NCBI RefSeq assembly: GCF_964275005.1
Contig: NC_092695.1
Coordinates: 11,423,697 to 11,487,696 of the forward strand
Source: Diadema setosum
Lineage: Eukaryota; Echinodermata; Echinoidea; Diadematoida; Diadematidae
Length of the DNA: 64,000 nt
Reading direction: 5' to 3'
Part shown: positions 33,481-46,345 of the stretch, piece after piece
Layout: every line of letters starts with the position of its first letter
Position numbering within the stretch: the stretch's first letter is position 1
Notes under the pieces: generated by a model
Database searches by the model: none
The model's input: only the letters and a program-made list of their open reading frames with translations
What the model was told of the DNA's origin: nothing
Program-made: the position numbers and the translations under genes

Positions 33481-34369
33481 CCAGAAAACTTTCATTTTCA
33501 GCATTGCAATAAAATCTTGCCAATGTCCTAACAGACTACCCATATTCCAATATTGTTTATCACATACACCAGCTTACATAAGCATACATGCCATCATAAT
33601 TTGCCTTACAAAGCAATTATCCATGTATACATGTACGTACTGAGTGAAAGCATGCTCAGTTACTGATGCTAGACATATCCTAGAGCTGAGCATGGTAATT
33701 TGATTCCTTGACTCACTTTTACTCGATGGTATCCATTTCAAATCAAGCAGTTGGTGGCTGACTATTTCCACCAGTAAGAAAGAGGGGTCTTCATTTAAAA
33801 CAAACATCCTGCTTTATTCACTCACATGAAAGAAAGCAAAGGAAAACTGTTTGTAAAATGCTCCACTTTCTTGAATGGTCAACATTTATTTCAGTTTGAC
33901 CATATGAACACCTTTACCTTTGCGCTAGTTTTTTGTTGACTCATTTTCCATGGTGTGTTAAATTCGTGGCTTAAATTAGTCCATGGACTAAAATAAGTGC
34001 AGAATATTAAAGCAGAACTTACATGCACATGTTATTATGAGTTCATTACTGAACCTCTGTTGGCACACACAATATCTTACACATTTACGCCATTAAAATA
34101 TGCATAATCCATACACTACATTTTCATCACCTTCATGATTTCAACTATTCTCTCTTGTGAGTTAAACACAAGCTCACAGCAATTTTTTACATACAGAGAG
34201 TTGCTTTGGATGTAAGTTTGATAAAAAAATATTTAAAAATGCAGAAAACAATGTCCAACCTTTGAGTTATCAAAAATGTTTAAGATCAGATGCTGCATTA
34301 TGGATGCCTCTCATGAAATACATGAATTCAATTGAAATATTAAAAATCAAACACAGGATCTTGTTAAAA

Positions 34370-34528
34370 AAAAAAAAATGAGATCCTATCCCCCTAGGGA
34401 TGCTACCTGCCAAGGGGTTCTCAAGAAGAAGATGAAAATGTAAAAAGTTTACACACGACGCACGACAGACGCTGGACGAAGAGCGATCGCAATAGCTCAC
34501 TTGAGCCTTCGGCTCAGGCGAGCTAATT
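34370..34528. repeat. Dispersed element end with TGAGCCTTCGGCTCA hairpin
   Basis: GAGCGATCGCAATAGCTCAC is followed by a perfect stem-loop TGAGCCTTCGGCTCA and GGCGAGCTAA. This block is familiar from repeats in several marine invertebrate genomes (recollection, not checked). Confidence 0.45.
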
Positions 34529-37500
34529 ATAGAACAACATTATGTTCAATGAACATACATGCATTTCCAACATGAATTTGATTCCTAAGACCTAAGTAAG
34601 ATAATACTTGGTTTGGTGCAAGGATGCCATGAATGTTGGTATGAAATAAATAGGCCATCTTCAATCAATCAATTTCTTCCCTCCCTCAATCTCCTTTTCG
34701 AGGCATACATCTGTATTTCTAGCAATGGAATTGTCATACAAGGAGTTCATTTCAACCACATGCATGTTACATAGTTATACTCAGCCAGTTCCATGAGGAG
34801 TGTATCAATACTGCAGAAACAGCCTCTTCATATCCCCGTTATCACCCCAAAAGTGGCAAAATGCAACAATAGCTCAGTGTCACAGACTTTGTATACGCTT
34901 TTCATCAAGGTAATCTGGATTCTTAATAACACAAATCAAATTATGTGGGAATACAGGTTATCAAACCCTTGGAGGTACATATGTGAATATTCAAATGTAT
35001 GCTGTGAATGCACCAAGAACACAACCAAAAGTATCTATTTTTAAGAATCTTTTCATGATGCCATTCATGAAATTGCTCCACAGCATTGAATCATTTTTTA
35101 AATGTCTCCATTTTTTTTTTCATTACATCATGCACATCCATAAAGAGAACTTGAAGTACGAGGTATTAAGACTTTCAAAAATTTTCAAAGTTTCAAAGTG
35201 ATTCTATCAACCACATCAAGGCAGAGTAAAACCATACACTTTAAATAATACTGAAGTGTCTGTAATTTAAACATCCAAGTTACAAGCAACAATTTAGAGA
35301 AACTGCGATCACCAACTGCAAATGATGACAGTGGTAGTAAACACAATTATCCAGGGTCTCATATCTTTTTGCAGTCTCTGCATTATGTGGGGAAAAGCAA
35401 GGGGTCCATTTCAATCAAAAGCTATGTGTAGCTGCAAGTAGGGAGTAACTACTGGAATATAACATGTAGGAGAGTCAAGCCATATTAATACTCTGTTTGT
35501 CTTTTACTTTCCTAATTGCAGTCCACTGTAGTGAAACAGGGCTAGGAACACATGGTGTACAATGGTAAATTTCAAATATCATCTCTCGGTGTCAGGATGT
35601 GCACACTATACAAGGAGTCATTTCATAAATTGTAATACTGTAATTTTCCAACAATCTCCAGAGATGTCTCACATAAGAAGGCTCCATCTTTCTGTGGAGC
35701 CTCTTTGACTAGATAGCTTGATGACAGGGTAGCACAGTCGTGAAACACCAATGAAACATTCAATAATGCAAACACACAAGTAACGTTTTTCACACCTTTT
35801 TTTTGTTGTATGCTGCAAATATCTCATCCATTCTTGAAACTTTTATTTTCATGAGTTGACAAGGAAGAGAAGGGAAGGGAATGCTCTCATTAAGGATGCT
35901 ATCCATCTCACAGAGGATGTCAAGAAACCAGGAGGCACTCGTCTCTTCATTGATGTTGTCGCGTCTTCCAAGAACTGGACGAGTACCTCTTTCCCAATCT
36001 GATCCCAGAGACCACATCAAGAGTACTGGTCAACAAACTGCAAGAAAATAAGGAATCAAAATTCTAAGATGGATGTGAACAATTTTCAACATAGAATTGT
36101 TAAACAGAGAAACACCAAAACTCTCTCATTACAAGGTGATATTACAGGTCCTAACTCTTTATATTTCTTTTTTTTTTTTTTTTTTGTAAGCTGATACAGT
36201 GAGAAATCTGATAAAACATGGTAAATGTCATACTTTTTAGGTCCACATTACAACCAGATTCCCCTGCTTTGGAAGAATCAAAGCCGTGAGAGCGAGAATC
36301 TGTCACGAAAAGAAGTAACAACGTGGTTTACAATAGAAATTCTAACATATGAAACATGCACACAATGCTTATGCTGCAAGTAATGCTTTCATTCTCATTT
36401 CGATACATCCAAAGTAGTAGAAGGAGAAAGTAGAAGGAGAAAGTAGTATTTCAAAGTGATTTTGATTAAGATCGACTAACAGAGCATAAGAAATATTGTG
36501 CCACATGATAACATTCGAGTCATCCTTGCACGAGTCAATTACACTTGTGAGAAAGACTTTTGAGTTTATATATAATATCAACTGAGTTTCATTTAATGTC
36601 AGTCAAGGATTCCCTGGCCAACTGTATGATTTCTACAAGATGTTGAAAATGAGGTTGACTTCAGTTCATGTAAGTCACATTGATAACTTCAGTCAGTCAA
36701 AACTTGCTGTTGGTTGGATGCAGAGCAGTGAAGAAATCAAATTAGATAATGAAAACAGCTACTTTCACACAGATAATATACTAATTATCTAAAATGAAAA
36801 AAAAAAAAAGAAGAAGACACATATAGCAGTAATATGTTTCACGCTCAGGCAGATAAAATCTATCAGAAAGCAAAAATGTAAGCGATCAGCATGACAAAAG
36901 TGAATTGCCAATAGCTGTGGAGATGGTCTGCAAGTCAAATTGTGGGAGATTTGCGATGGGATGTTCGTGTGATTGTTTGGCAGCATCATACTGAAAAAAA
37001 AAAAAATACAACGTACATCATTCTAATTTGACTTGATCTTTCTGGGTTCTTTTTTTTTTTCAACCAGCAGCAGCACTTTTTTTTTTTTTTTTTTGTATAA
37101 AGTAGTACAAAGTGGATACTCAGCATAAAGAGGTCCTTGGGTCTGGAAGGATTGGTCATAATATCAGGTATCTTTTATGTCAGTTGGAAAAAAATGTTAA
37201 CAAATTACAGATATTTGTTCCAATGATTCTAATGAAAATAGGTTGTTGTACCAAGAATTTTACCTAACAAGGTCGACATAAATGCATGTTTTCATGTTTG
37301 TGCAGTACATTGTGCCAACTCAGTCGAGACAGTAATACTGAAGCAGTTTGTAGACAAGAGAAGACATTGCTTTCTTCAACACCTAAAATAGTGGTACATC
37401 ACATTGAAATGCCTTTGTTTGGATCAACACTTTGTACAGTCAAGAGGCATAAAAAAATTGTACCCATTATTGTATTCACCAGGAGATTGAAATTAATTAT

Positions 37501-38081
37501 AAGCCATCCCCTCTGTTGATGCAGTTCTACTTTTCTCAGAATTACCCAGTGCCTGAAAAAATTAGGATTTCTATTAAAAATGCAGCAGCTGCATTCATTG
37601 GTTCTGTCAGGATCCCTGAACACATTATCAATGTCACACTGCCGACTCCCACAGATTCATAATCAAGTAAGTACATTTGCATGAATGCAAGTTGTGATGT
37701 CATTACGCTTGTTACAGAGCTGGTGTCACTATTACCTGGTACATCATTCAGATTGCATCAGACAGCCAACTTAGCATGCTGACTTTATGTTGCTGAACAT
37801 ACAGACATGCTGAACTTCTTTAGGTATGGTACCAAGCACAGAAGTGGATATTTGAAGAGATGATAGGCAACTATGCAGTGTTTCTATACAAAATTGGTAT
37901 AACAGGAAATGATTAACACATTTAGTCATGTTCTCACTGAAAGATGAATGAAAGAGAACATGCTAATAATCTGGAATGGGAGGTATTTCAAGGGGGGAAA
38001 AAAAATCCCCCAAAATGGGAAAACACTCTAACCTTCAGCTACAAGGCAGAATTATATCTGTCCCCCCACCAGGATGCCTAG
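34529..38081. other. Region downstream of NUDCD2, no convincing gene
   Basis: AT-rich with poly(A)/poly(T) runs (36171-36185, 36798, 37077-37094). One exon-like feature lies at about 35790-36037 on the minus strand. A good acceptor (TTTTCTTGCAG) begins at 36037, and an open frame reads SASWFLDILCEMDSILNESI. No family or splice partner was recognised, and the frame from the acceptor meets a stop. Confidence 0.45.
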
Positions 38082-38159
38082 CTAGTCGGCGTCGAACTTG
38101 GGACCCCCTCCAGAATAATTGCCTGATATATCCGCATTGCTGAAGTCAAACCCTGGGTG
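38082..38159 (-). CDS. NUDCD2: NUDCD2 coding exon 4 (stop)
   Basis: 26 codons including TAG: HPGFDFSNADISGNYSGGGP and then KFDAD. Acceptor CCTTCCACAG. Too short to stand out as an ORF; it was found by family resemblance and phase. Confidence 0.93.
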   Translation of the reverse strand, partial: HPGFDFSNADISGNYSGGGPKFDAD

Positions 38160-41100
38160 CTGTGGAAGGGGTAGAAATCACATATTGTCCATTTGAAACA
38201 CATAACCCACACTGTGTACCTCTAGATCTAGGTGTGATTCTGAATTCATTCAAGCCCCCCCCCCCCCCCCCCCATTCCTCACAAGGTAATTCATACAGCG
38301 TGTATGTTGTAAATAATTTGTGCCATATACATCCCAGTCTAAATTCTGGCGTGCTCTCTATTGATACTGGCATCTCCCAATTGTAACCCTGGCAAGCCAG
38401 AGATGAAGGTACATGCATAGCTTTTGGGCTCATATTCTACATTTTGTATCAACAACATACTAAAATTAACTTCATGGTTTCAAATTTTTACATGCATGCA
38501 AATTTGTCAACTTTAGAATATCCTCATCAACGATGACTTCTCCCATTCATTATGTATGCCTGAATGACAAACAATGAAAACAAATCTGCCTCTTTCTTCT
38601 CCAATGCTTATTAATCACGAAAACTTTCACTGGATTTTAGAGAAACAACAGGTTTTTCAACATGGGATACTATGCCGAGGCCCCTCTATTTGCAGAAATT
38701 GGTATGCATCATACTGTAAAAGTGGAAATTTTCGCGCATTTCGCGCAACCAGGAACTAGCGCGAAAATAAAAGCATGCAAATATTTTTGCACGCTATATG
38801 TTCCAGTCCTTACTGTCTTGATTCTGCGGAATTAAAAACATACGAAACTCTTCTTACCGGGCCGAGCGCGAAAAATTAGTCGCGCAAAAGTATCCCCTTT
38901 TACATTATGGCATAAACACTAGGTGTTACAAAAAACATTTCCCACTTTTGATCCTTAATAGTTCGAAAACTATACATTAGATAACACTGTCATTAATATG
39001 AGTAATAGCTGAATAGTGTAACAATTTAGTTGCAGGTGATTTGAATATGAGAGCCTGAATCGGTTTCATTAAATTCATGAATAATTTTAAAGTTAAGTTC
39101 CAGATTTTGGTCGAATTCGAACCCACTGTACAAAATTGAACTTTGCACAAGAACCAATGACGTGTATGTGAGTGTGTGTTTACAATGACCCTGAACAATA
39201 GACATGAATACCACGAATACAACCTTTTCAGAGCTCTACTGACTACGCTTCTGGACTCTTGCTCCAAGGCACATGAATGCTTTATTAATAATTCATGATG
39301 GATTGCCCTGGGCACTGCTAGTCTGAAGTCATGGCAAAGGGCAAAATGCATACACATGAAAAAATAAGCATACATTTTCATGTGCTTGCATAACTACATT
39401 TCAGGATGAATAAAGACTAGCTGTGATAGAGGAATTTCTAATGAATAATAGAGCATTCCAATCCCAGACATTGTTCAGGACCATTGTCAGGGTGTTAATC
39501 ACACACTGCTATACACACCAATTGAACCCTGTGCAAAATCAAAATTTTGTACAGAGGGTTGAAAACAGAGCAAAATCTGAACACCAAACTTCAAAATAAA
39601 TCTTGAATTTACTGAAACTGATTTACGCTATCATTTTTAAATTACCTCCAACAAAATTGTACACTATTCAGCTACTGCTCATATCACTGTCAATGTTATG
39701 TGATATATAGTTTTTGAACTATTAAGAATCAAAAGTGGGAAATGTTTTTTTTTGTAACACCTAGTACGAATGTGCATACATTCTGGAGAACCCACCTGAT
39801 ATTGGAACCTCTGCAACGTCAGTTTCTTCTCCATCCTGTCAAAGGTCATGGGGTCAGCCTCGTATTGACCTTTCAGCAGCGACTTCCAGCAGTTCTCAGC
39901 GTGCCGATGGGACTTCACCAGGACCAACCTCACCAACTTTCTGTCCTCTGCATTGGCCAATGAAAACCAAGATTGACAGAAGTTGACAGACAAGACAGAT
40001 CTAGACAGACACGACACAACTGCACTGTTCACTACAGGAGAGTAAAGTGATCACAATAACAGCTGCCTTAGGATGCTCGCACTCCAATCTAAAATTTGAT
40101 AAATACTTATAGGGCAATTTATTTGATCTCCACAAGTAGTCAACAGGGAATCCTTCATCTTCTCTGACTCACTGCATTCTGCCGATATTGCTTCATCACA
40201 TGCAAATGAACTTCATTGTACACAGCCTTCTATGACTTGTATTCCCATTGCGTACAATACATATCCCCCACATCTCTTCTAGCCTTCTTATCATGGTACA
40301 AACGCAGATGTTATGGTTGGAATATTATGTTCTAGCAAATGTTCGGAGACCTTTGCCCTTGACCTTTGACCTTACAGTCCCCCCACCCCCACCCCCACCC
40401 CCCCCCCCACACACACACACACACACACACATACACACTTTATCTTTTGCACCAATGAGGTATTTTGCAGTGTGGCATTTTATATAGAAACATTCTGATG
40501 GACATACAGTTAGAGAAAGAGGAGACCCAAACACATTTACCTCCAGCCCCCTTTTGGGTGGAGGCATACAAATTGCTCATGTTTACAAAAGGGGGTGTAG
40601 GTTTCATTTACAAAATGAGGTTACATGGAACAAATGAGCATGACTTACCCAAACTCCACAGGCACTCATCTGGAATGACCTTATCATACAGAGTCCCCTG
40701 TTTTGAGACAAAAAAAAAAAAATAAAATGTGTAAGTTATGACATAACTTAACTAGAAATGTCGCTACGGCGACTGGTATGCCTCCGCCATAATACATCGT
40801 TCTTCTAATAGGTCTATAGTACAATGTCTTGACAGTGTGTGATGACAGTTTCACATAATTGGCAAAATATTAAAATTACAGATTTGTCACAAATGTGCTG
40901 AATGTTCACTTTCTTTGAACTAGGTTCATTTGGATGAGTGACTAAACTGTCAGAGTGCAGGTATTTGGGGATTTCAGGATTTTTACTTGGCTTTTGACCC
41001 TTTCATAAGTTTATGCATTTAGTAATCTTCAAGGTATGGGGAAAAAGTGTAATTTCACTACCGGTATTAAACGGTAAAATATTAGCATTTAAACCTGGCC

Positions 41101-44100
41101 TTTGACCCTTGACCTTTGACCTCAAATTTCAAAAGAGAATCACTGTTAGGTAGAACATGCATAAATATGTAATAAGTTTCATGATGATACCTTGAGTTAC
41201 TTTCGAGATATGGAAGAAGTGAAGTTTAGCACTTTCACTTGACCTTTGACCTTTGACCTTTTGGCAAGAAACTTCCCACAGAATTAGAAAAAATCCTGCA
41301 GGCATTACATAAATATGAGCGAAGTAGTGACACTTTGACTGGTTGACCTTGACCTTTGACATCTGACTCATGACCCCTAACTTCCCTAGATAATCACTGC
41401 CTATATGCATATACAGTTGAACCTCTCATATCCGGACAAGTCGGGACCGGGGCTCATCCGGATAAGGGATTTGGCCGGATACGGGAGACTCAATGCTTTA
41501 TACATGTACTATACATACACATGTACTGATGCAGCCCATGTAGTACCACATGTAGTAATGTGTATACTGCAACCTTTTCATTGTTACACTCTGTAACAGA
41601 CCCCAAAATAGAGGTGTATGTTAATGTTGGAAGTAATATGTAATTCATGTGCGTTTGTGTAGGAGTTCTCAAGGAGCTGGGAATCCCCCTTTCCTCCCGT
41701 AATTATTAAAAAAAAAAATCACGGCGAGATTGCGTCCGTATAATAGAGAGATCCGGATAAAGGGAGGCCGGATAAGAGAGGTTCAACTGTATACTAAGTT
41801 CCACAAAGATATCTTGAACCATTTGCAAGATATGGAGAATAACGTTAAATTTCAACCTTTTGACTTGACCTTTGACCCTTGACCTTTGACCTCATGAGCC
41901 AAGAATCTCTCTGGAGAATCTTTATTTGGTAGTTCATATATAAACAAAGTTTCAAGAAAATACCTTCAGGCATTGCATGGATATGGGGGAAATAGTGAAA
42001 TTTTGAGCATTTGACCTTTGACCTTGAGCATGTGCACCTAAAAGTTGATAGGCACAACTTCGCCCACTCATACATATGTAATGCGTTTTTTTAGTTACGC
42101 TGTCTACAAAAATGATTACGGACGGACAGACAACCCGAAAACATAATGCCTCCGGCACCACTTCATGGCGGAGGCATAAAAATAAAATAATAATAATAAT
42201 TCTTATAGGGTCAGCAGTAAAACAGTATTAGCCATTTCATGGATACTTATCAGTAGCATCACCTACAGTAAGGACTATTGTAAGTATTTTGTGCAATGGA
42301 CTTTTGTGTAAATTCTGCAGACATGAGAATGAGAATGTAATGAAAACCAAGCAAATAATTGGGGGAGAGAAAAGAACATGTACAGAAGTACCCTTATTCA
42401 GAAAATGAAACAATTAAAGTTAAAGAAGGTTGCCCAGCACAAAATACCAACTGAGCCACAATCTCTACTTTTACAGTATTGTAAAGAAGTTAAAAGCACC
42501 AGCTTCACTGCCAGCTAGAAAGAAAACAGGGTGGTATTCTGAACACCGTTTTATCTCTGTTGTAACTTGTGTTGTAACTTGTGTTGTAAGTCTGTGAGTT
42601 ACAACACCGCTAAAACAGTTGTAAATCGGTATTCTGAAAACTGTTTTAACGGTGTTGTAAGTCATGAAAACCACGCCCATCGCAACAATAATATCCAATA
42701 GGAAATAATGTTAGAAGTAGCATCTAAGACATTTCAACCAATAAGATTGCTCCCTTAGGCAAATGCGCCTTGCTTAACTTTGCGCGTTTTAACAAGCGCT
42801 CATTCTCTGGCGTGCGCACAAATAGGACAATGGCATGCGCAGGTAAAGAGAGCCAGAGAATAAATAAAGTAACAACAGAAGCTTGATCATACCTATGCTT
42901 TCTTACAGATTTTGGCGTATAGTTCGTGCAGTATGGGGATTCAAAAAGCTATCTCAAACTGAGTCATTTTATTTAAAATTTTTTTAGAAATTAATAAGAT
43001 ATTTGTCGTTTATGAGAGGAATCCAAATTTCATGGTTTATGGGGAACTAGACGCTTAATAAATAGGTCCTTGCAATACCATGTTATTATCATTTATAATA
43101 ATAATAATTATTATTATTATTTGCACATGATTGTCCATTAGAGGGATGGGAAATGTCACGCTTATTGTGTTTTGTTAACTATTATTGTTTGTTAACGGCA
43201 CTCACGGCATTCAGAAGATTAGATCTAATTGAGTTCCTGATATTTGGGAAAAATTAATATCCAATGTCTGCTTTTTGAAACTTCTCCGAGAACAAGCACT
43301 TAAGAAATATCTTTTGAAACACATAAAAGTACTCAAAATGAATTCTTATTGGTGAAGACAGTAAAATCATAAAAGTTTAATAGTTTGAAAGATGAATAAT
43401 CATAAACGGTACCATAAATGGAGTTAAATGACTTTTACTTATTTTAACAATTAAGTATAATTCAGAGGAAACTTTTTATAAAGAAAGTCTCTGGCTTGGT
43501 ATAGACTAGGAAGTTTTGTATTTGTGAGTTTGTGTTTTAGTGCTTTAAGCAAACTGCCGGCGGTGCCGGTAACCTTTCTGTTCATGTGTTTGTGTTTTTA
43601 CCTATGTGCATAATATGCTACGCGTATTACTGTTACCAAATTTTGTATTGTGGAATGAGTTTACATTTTGTCAAACTGCTTTATCTTTTGCCATTCTGTA
43701 CATGCATTTTTTTTTTATATTTTGTATTTTTTTATATTTTGAACTCGCATACCACAATACTGAGTTAATAACTTATCTCACTATATACAAACAGAAGTTG
43801 AAATGAAAGTTCCAACGGAGTTAAAACACCTTCCACCCTGTTTTATCTCAGAAGCATAAATTTGCACGGAGCATGACTTACAACAGAAGATAAAACAGTT
43901 TTCAGAATACCGTGTAATCTAATGGGTGTTCAGGTTTGCGCCCTCTTGTACGCGCGTGCGCATACCCTAAGACAATGGTATGCGCAGGCAAAGAGAGCGC
44001 AAGATAAAACACAAGTTACAACACAAGTTACAACAGAGATAAAACGGTGTTCAGAATACCGATTTGCTACAACAGACTTACAACAGAGATAAAACGGTCT

Positions 44101-44738
44101 CAGAATACCACCCCAGGCTGTTGTAAAAAAGATGGCCAGCTTTTAGTGCCACCGAAGACAGCCTTAAATGGGGAAGTACTGAGTAAAGAGAAACTCCCAT
44201 TGCTGACTGTGGCTAAGCATCAATCACTCCCCTCTCTACACTTAAAATAAATCTGTGCTTTCTGACAGAAATTACTGGAAACAGTAGAAGAACTGAATGT
44301 ACTAGACATTGCAAACTAGTAATTCATTGAGCTTACTTGGTATCTTATTGTAAACATTATCTCAAATTTGGAAATGCCATTTGTCATTCTCCCGTATATA
44401 AAAAAATTAACTCAGATTATATGTTAAATTTGTGTAATCCTGATTACAGTGCTGCTGTATTTGTTATCACTCTGCCTTTAACACAATAATTGCACATGGT
44501 ATTTCCTCCTTCTACTTGTTTGCCAAGAAATCAATCAAACCATGAGTTAACTTACTTGAATGTTGATATTGGCAACAGAGACAGAGAGGCTGGTGATCCC
44601 AAAGTTGGCCTTGACTGCTTTTGACCTTGTGCCCTCAGGTACATTGATCTCAACCACCACTTCATCCACAGTTTGGTACCACAAGCCCCATGGTGTTAGG
44701 CAGGGGACAACCCCGCTCTTCTCGTCAAAGTTTGACAT
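38082..44738 (-). CDS. NUDCD2: NudC domain-containing protein 2, complete coding region
   Basis: A small CS-domain co-chaperone of the NudC family, linked to Hsp90 and to stability of the dynein regulator LIS1, acting in cytosol and at microtubules. Coding exons are 44738-44556, 40697-40649, 39947-39796 and 38159-38082, giving about 153 residues, close to the usual length of about 157. All junctions have GT/AG sites and consistent phases (0, 1, 0). The start MSNFDEKSGVVPCLTPWGLW and YQTVDEVVVEI open the CS fold. KLTLQRFQYQ and HPGFDFSNADISGNY are the conserved C-terminal signatures. A splice acceptor 18 nt upstream of the ATG (CCACCCTAG at 44757) implies a non-coding 5' exon. Introns carry several element insertions. 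Confidence 0.95.
38712..38907. mobile_element. TACTGTAAAA / CGCGAAA MITE, copy 2
   Basis: TACTGTAAAAGTGG at the left and CCCTTTTACATTA at the right, with TTTTCGCGCATTTCGCGCAA inside. It lies in NUDCD2 intron 3, next to the foldback element at 38919. Confidence 0.7.
38919..39764. mobile_element. 0.85 kb foldback element with CTAGGTGTTAC ends (NUDCD2 intron 3)
   Basis: CTAGGTGTTACAAAAAACAT and its inverse ATG(T)nGTAACACCTAG bound arms that pair through CCCACTTTTGATCCTTAATA. A single diverged arm of the same family is at 49679-49929. Confidence 0.82.
39796..39947 (-). CDS. NUDCD2: NUDCD2 coding exon 3
   Basis: 152 nt; it completes the glutamate codon and reads DRKLVRLVLVKSHRHAENCW and then KKLTLQRFQYQ. 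Donor CAG|GTGGGT, phase 0. Confidence 0.95.
40378..40438. repeat. Poly(C)/(CCCCCA)n and (CA)n tract
   Basis: CCCCCCACCCCCACCC followed by (CA)n, in NUDCD2 intron 2, just after TTGACCTTTGACCTTAC. Confidence 0.9.
40649..40697 (-). CDS. NUDCD2: NUDCD2 coding exon 2
   Basis: 49 nt reading GTLYDKVIPDECLWSL; acceptor TTTTGAGACA-side CAAAACAG, donor TTTGG|GTAAGT, phase 0 to 1. It corresponds to the CS-domain strand around KLFD...DE.TW.LED. Confidence 0.93.
40753..42182. mobile_element. TGACCTTTGACC-rich element, copy 2 (complete, MITE-interrupted)
   Basis: Begins AACTAGAAATGTCGCTACGG and CGACTGGTATGCCTCCGCCA; ends CATAATGCCTCCGGCACCAC...GGCGGAGGCATAAA. Internally it repeats TTGACCTTTGACC blocks in the same order as copy 1 (4884-6392). 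A 376 bp pogo-like MITE sits at 41414-41789. It lies in NUDCD2 intron 1. Confidence 0.85.
41414..41789. mobile_element. Pogo/Tigger-like MITE, copy 2
   Basis: The inverted ends CAGTTGAACCTCTCATATCC and GATAAGAGAGGTTCAACTG are flanked by TA. It is nearly identical to 10161-10551 apart from a shorter poly(A). The empty site is visible in TGACC copy 1 at about 6092-6100 (CATGCATATATACTAAGTTCC). Confidence 0.92.
42529..44114. mobile_element. 1.6 kb element with GGGTGGTATTCTGA ends
   Basis: GGGTGGTATTCTGAACACCG faces CGGTCTCAGAATACCACCCC. Subterminal copies of GTTTTATCTCTGTTGTAACT and GGTATTCTGAAAACTG recur in both ends, in both orientations. The interior is AT-rich with no transposase recognised. 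It lies in NUDCD2 intron 1. Confidence 0.8.
44556..44738 (-). CDS. NUDCD2: NUDCD2 coding exon 1
   Basis: 61 codons from ATG to NINIQ; donor CAA|GTAAGT, phase 0. The SGVVPCLTPWG.WYQT block is diagnostic of the family. Confidence 0.95.
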
Positions 44739-44911
44739 TGATTCTCCCAGGAATGTCTAGGGTGGCTGGAACCTATGAGGAGATTTACATGTGAAAAAAA
44801 AAATGAATAGATACATTGTTAAAATTAAATTAAGTGATCAAAGTAAAAACCTACTTTCTTGTTCCCCTCATGTTCATGATGTGCACACATATTCTTGTGG
44901 ACTTATCATTC

Positions 44912-45293
44912 AAGGGATGGTACAGTTTTGCTTGAAATGGGGCTTCAGGTTTCCAACATTTTTTTTATGATGATGTTCTAGAGATAATGAGGAACCTGTT
45001 ATGAAATAAGAAAGAGCATACGATTCTAAAATTAATTCAAAGTTTATTTGATGAAAATTGATTTTGAAATGGCTGAGATATCCCACACAAAGTGATCCTC
45101 ATAAAAGGTAGGTCACTTTTGTTTTACTTTGCTTTTGGATATCTCAGCCATTTCAAAACAGATTTTCATCATACGTTTGAATTCCTCTTAGAATTGTATG
45201 CTCTTTAACAGTTCATAAAGTGGTTTCTAAGTTATATCTCACAAAAAGTTAAAAGCTGAATCCTCACCTCAACCAATACCATACCATCCCTTT
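44912..45293. mobile_element. 380 bp foldback MITE with AAGGGATGGTA ends
   Basis: AAGGGATGGTACAGTTTT faces CATACCATCCCTTT. The central arms pair through GATTTTGAAATGGCTGAGAT against ATCTCAGCCATTTCAAAACA. It is just upstream of the NUDCD2 start exon. Confidence 0.82.
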
Positions 45294-46169
45294 AAATCTG
45301 TCCCTTGAAATACAAATACATCACCACACACATCTGGCAAAACATGAAGTATCATTCTTGGAAACACATGGATGATTCTGTTGCATCACTATAAACACAT
45401 TATCATGAATGTGGGGGGGGGGGGGGAAAGATTGACAGTTCTGAAAGGAGAAAGGGTCTTCTCAGTTCTTTATGGAAAACATGGAAACTTGTGTTTAAGA
45501 TGTTTACAAATATTTACAGTGTTTCAATACCAAAGATGGAAAGAGATGCTAGATGGCTTGGTGTTTTCTTTTTTAGTTTGTTTTGTTTTGTTTGTTTATT
45601 TGTGTTTTGATTGTTTGCTTGTTTTAACTTGCATAAAGACATATTAAACCTAGATCTATTTAATACTAGATCGAGTAGAATCTAGACCTAGGTGATCTAC
45701 GTTAAATTACAAACATAAAGCAGCAGTCTGTGTAGCCCGACCAGACGCTGTGCGAAGCACAACGTCTCCCATCGCAACACTTGTTTACAGCGACAGGGCT
45801 GTGATGTGTATAGACCTAGACACTGCTCGTTACAGTCTGTGCATCTGCAATGAAAGAATTCATTGATACATGCAGGGTCAAAGCAAATCGTCAGAGTATC
45901 ACATCAAGACAACAAATGAGTGGAAACTTAAAATGCTATGACTGCCTTGTGCAATCTCACATATTTTTTTTTTACAGTCACATAATAAATTCACATCACA
46001 TCAATGCATAGACACCTAACCTACAATACAATGTAAGTTAAAGTTACTACCATCCAGTGGCATCAATTGTGAAACACTGCACAGCCAGGCCCCGGAATTT
46101 CTAGTTTACACGGATCTAACGGTATTAGTATTACCTCAGTATATTTACATCAAATGTAAGCCTAACAGT

Positions 46170-46345
46170 AAATTGCAGGGTTGACCGAAAGATCGGTCTG
46201 TATCTGTCCGTCAGGGAATGTTCCGCGGAGACTGCATCTGGCTTCACGGATCCCCTCCTACGGAGGAGCGTTAGGCCCTAATGGCAAAAAAATAAAAGAC
46301 TCCATGATTCGGACAGACGGATCTTTCTGTCTAATTGCAGGGCTG
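46170..46345. repeat. Dispersed repeat shared with 16985-17075
   Basis: GACCGAAAGATCGGTCTG...GGGAATGTTCCGCGGAGACT...CTGGCTTCACGGA parallels GACCGAAAAATTTG...ATGTTCCGTTGAGACTAC...CTGACTTCACAGA at 17000. An inverted GACAGACGGATCTTTCTGTC closes the block. Family unknown. Confidence 0.45.
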
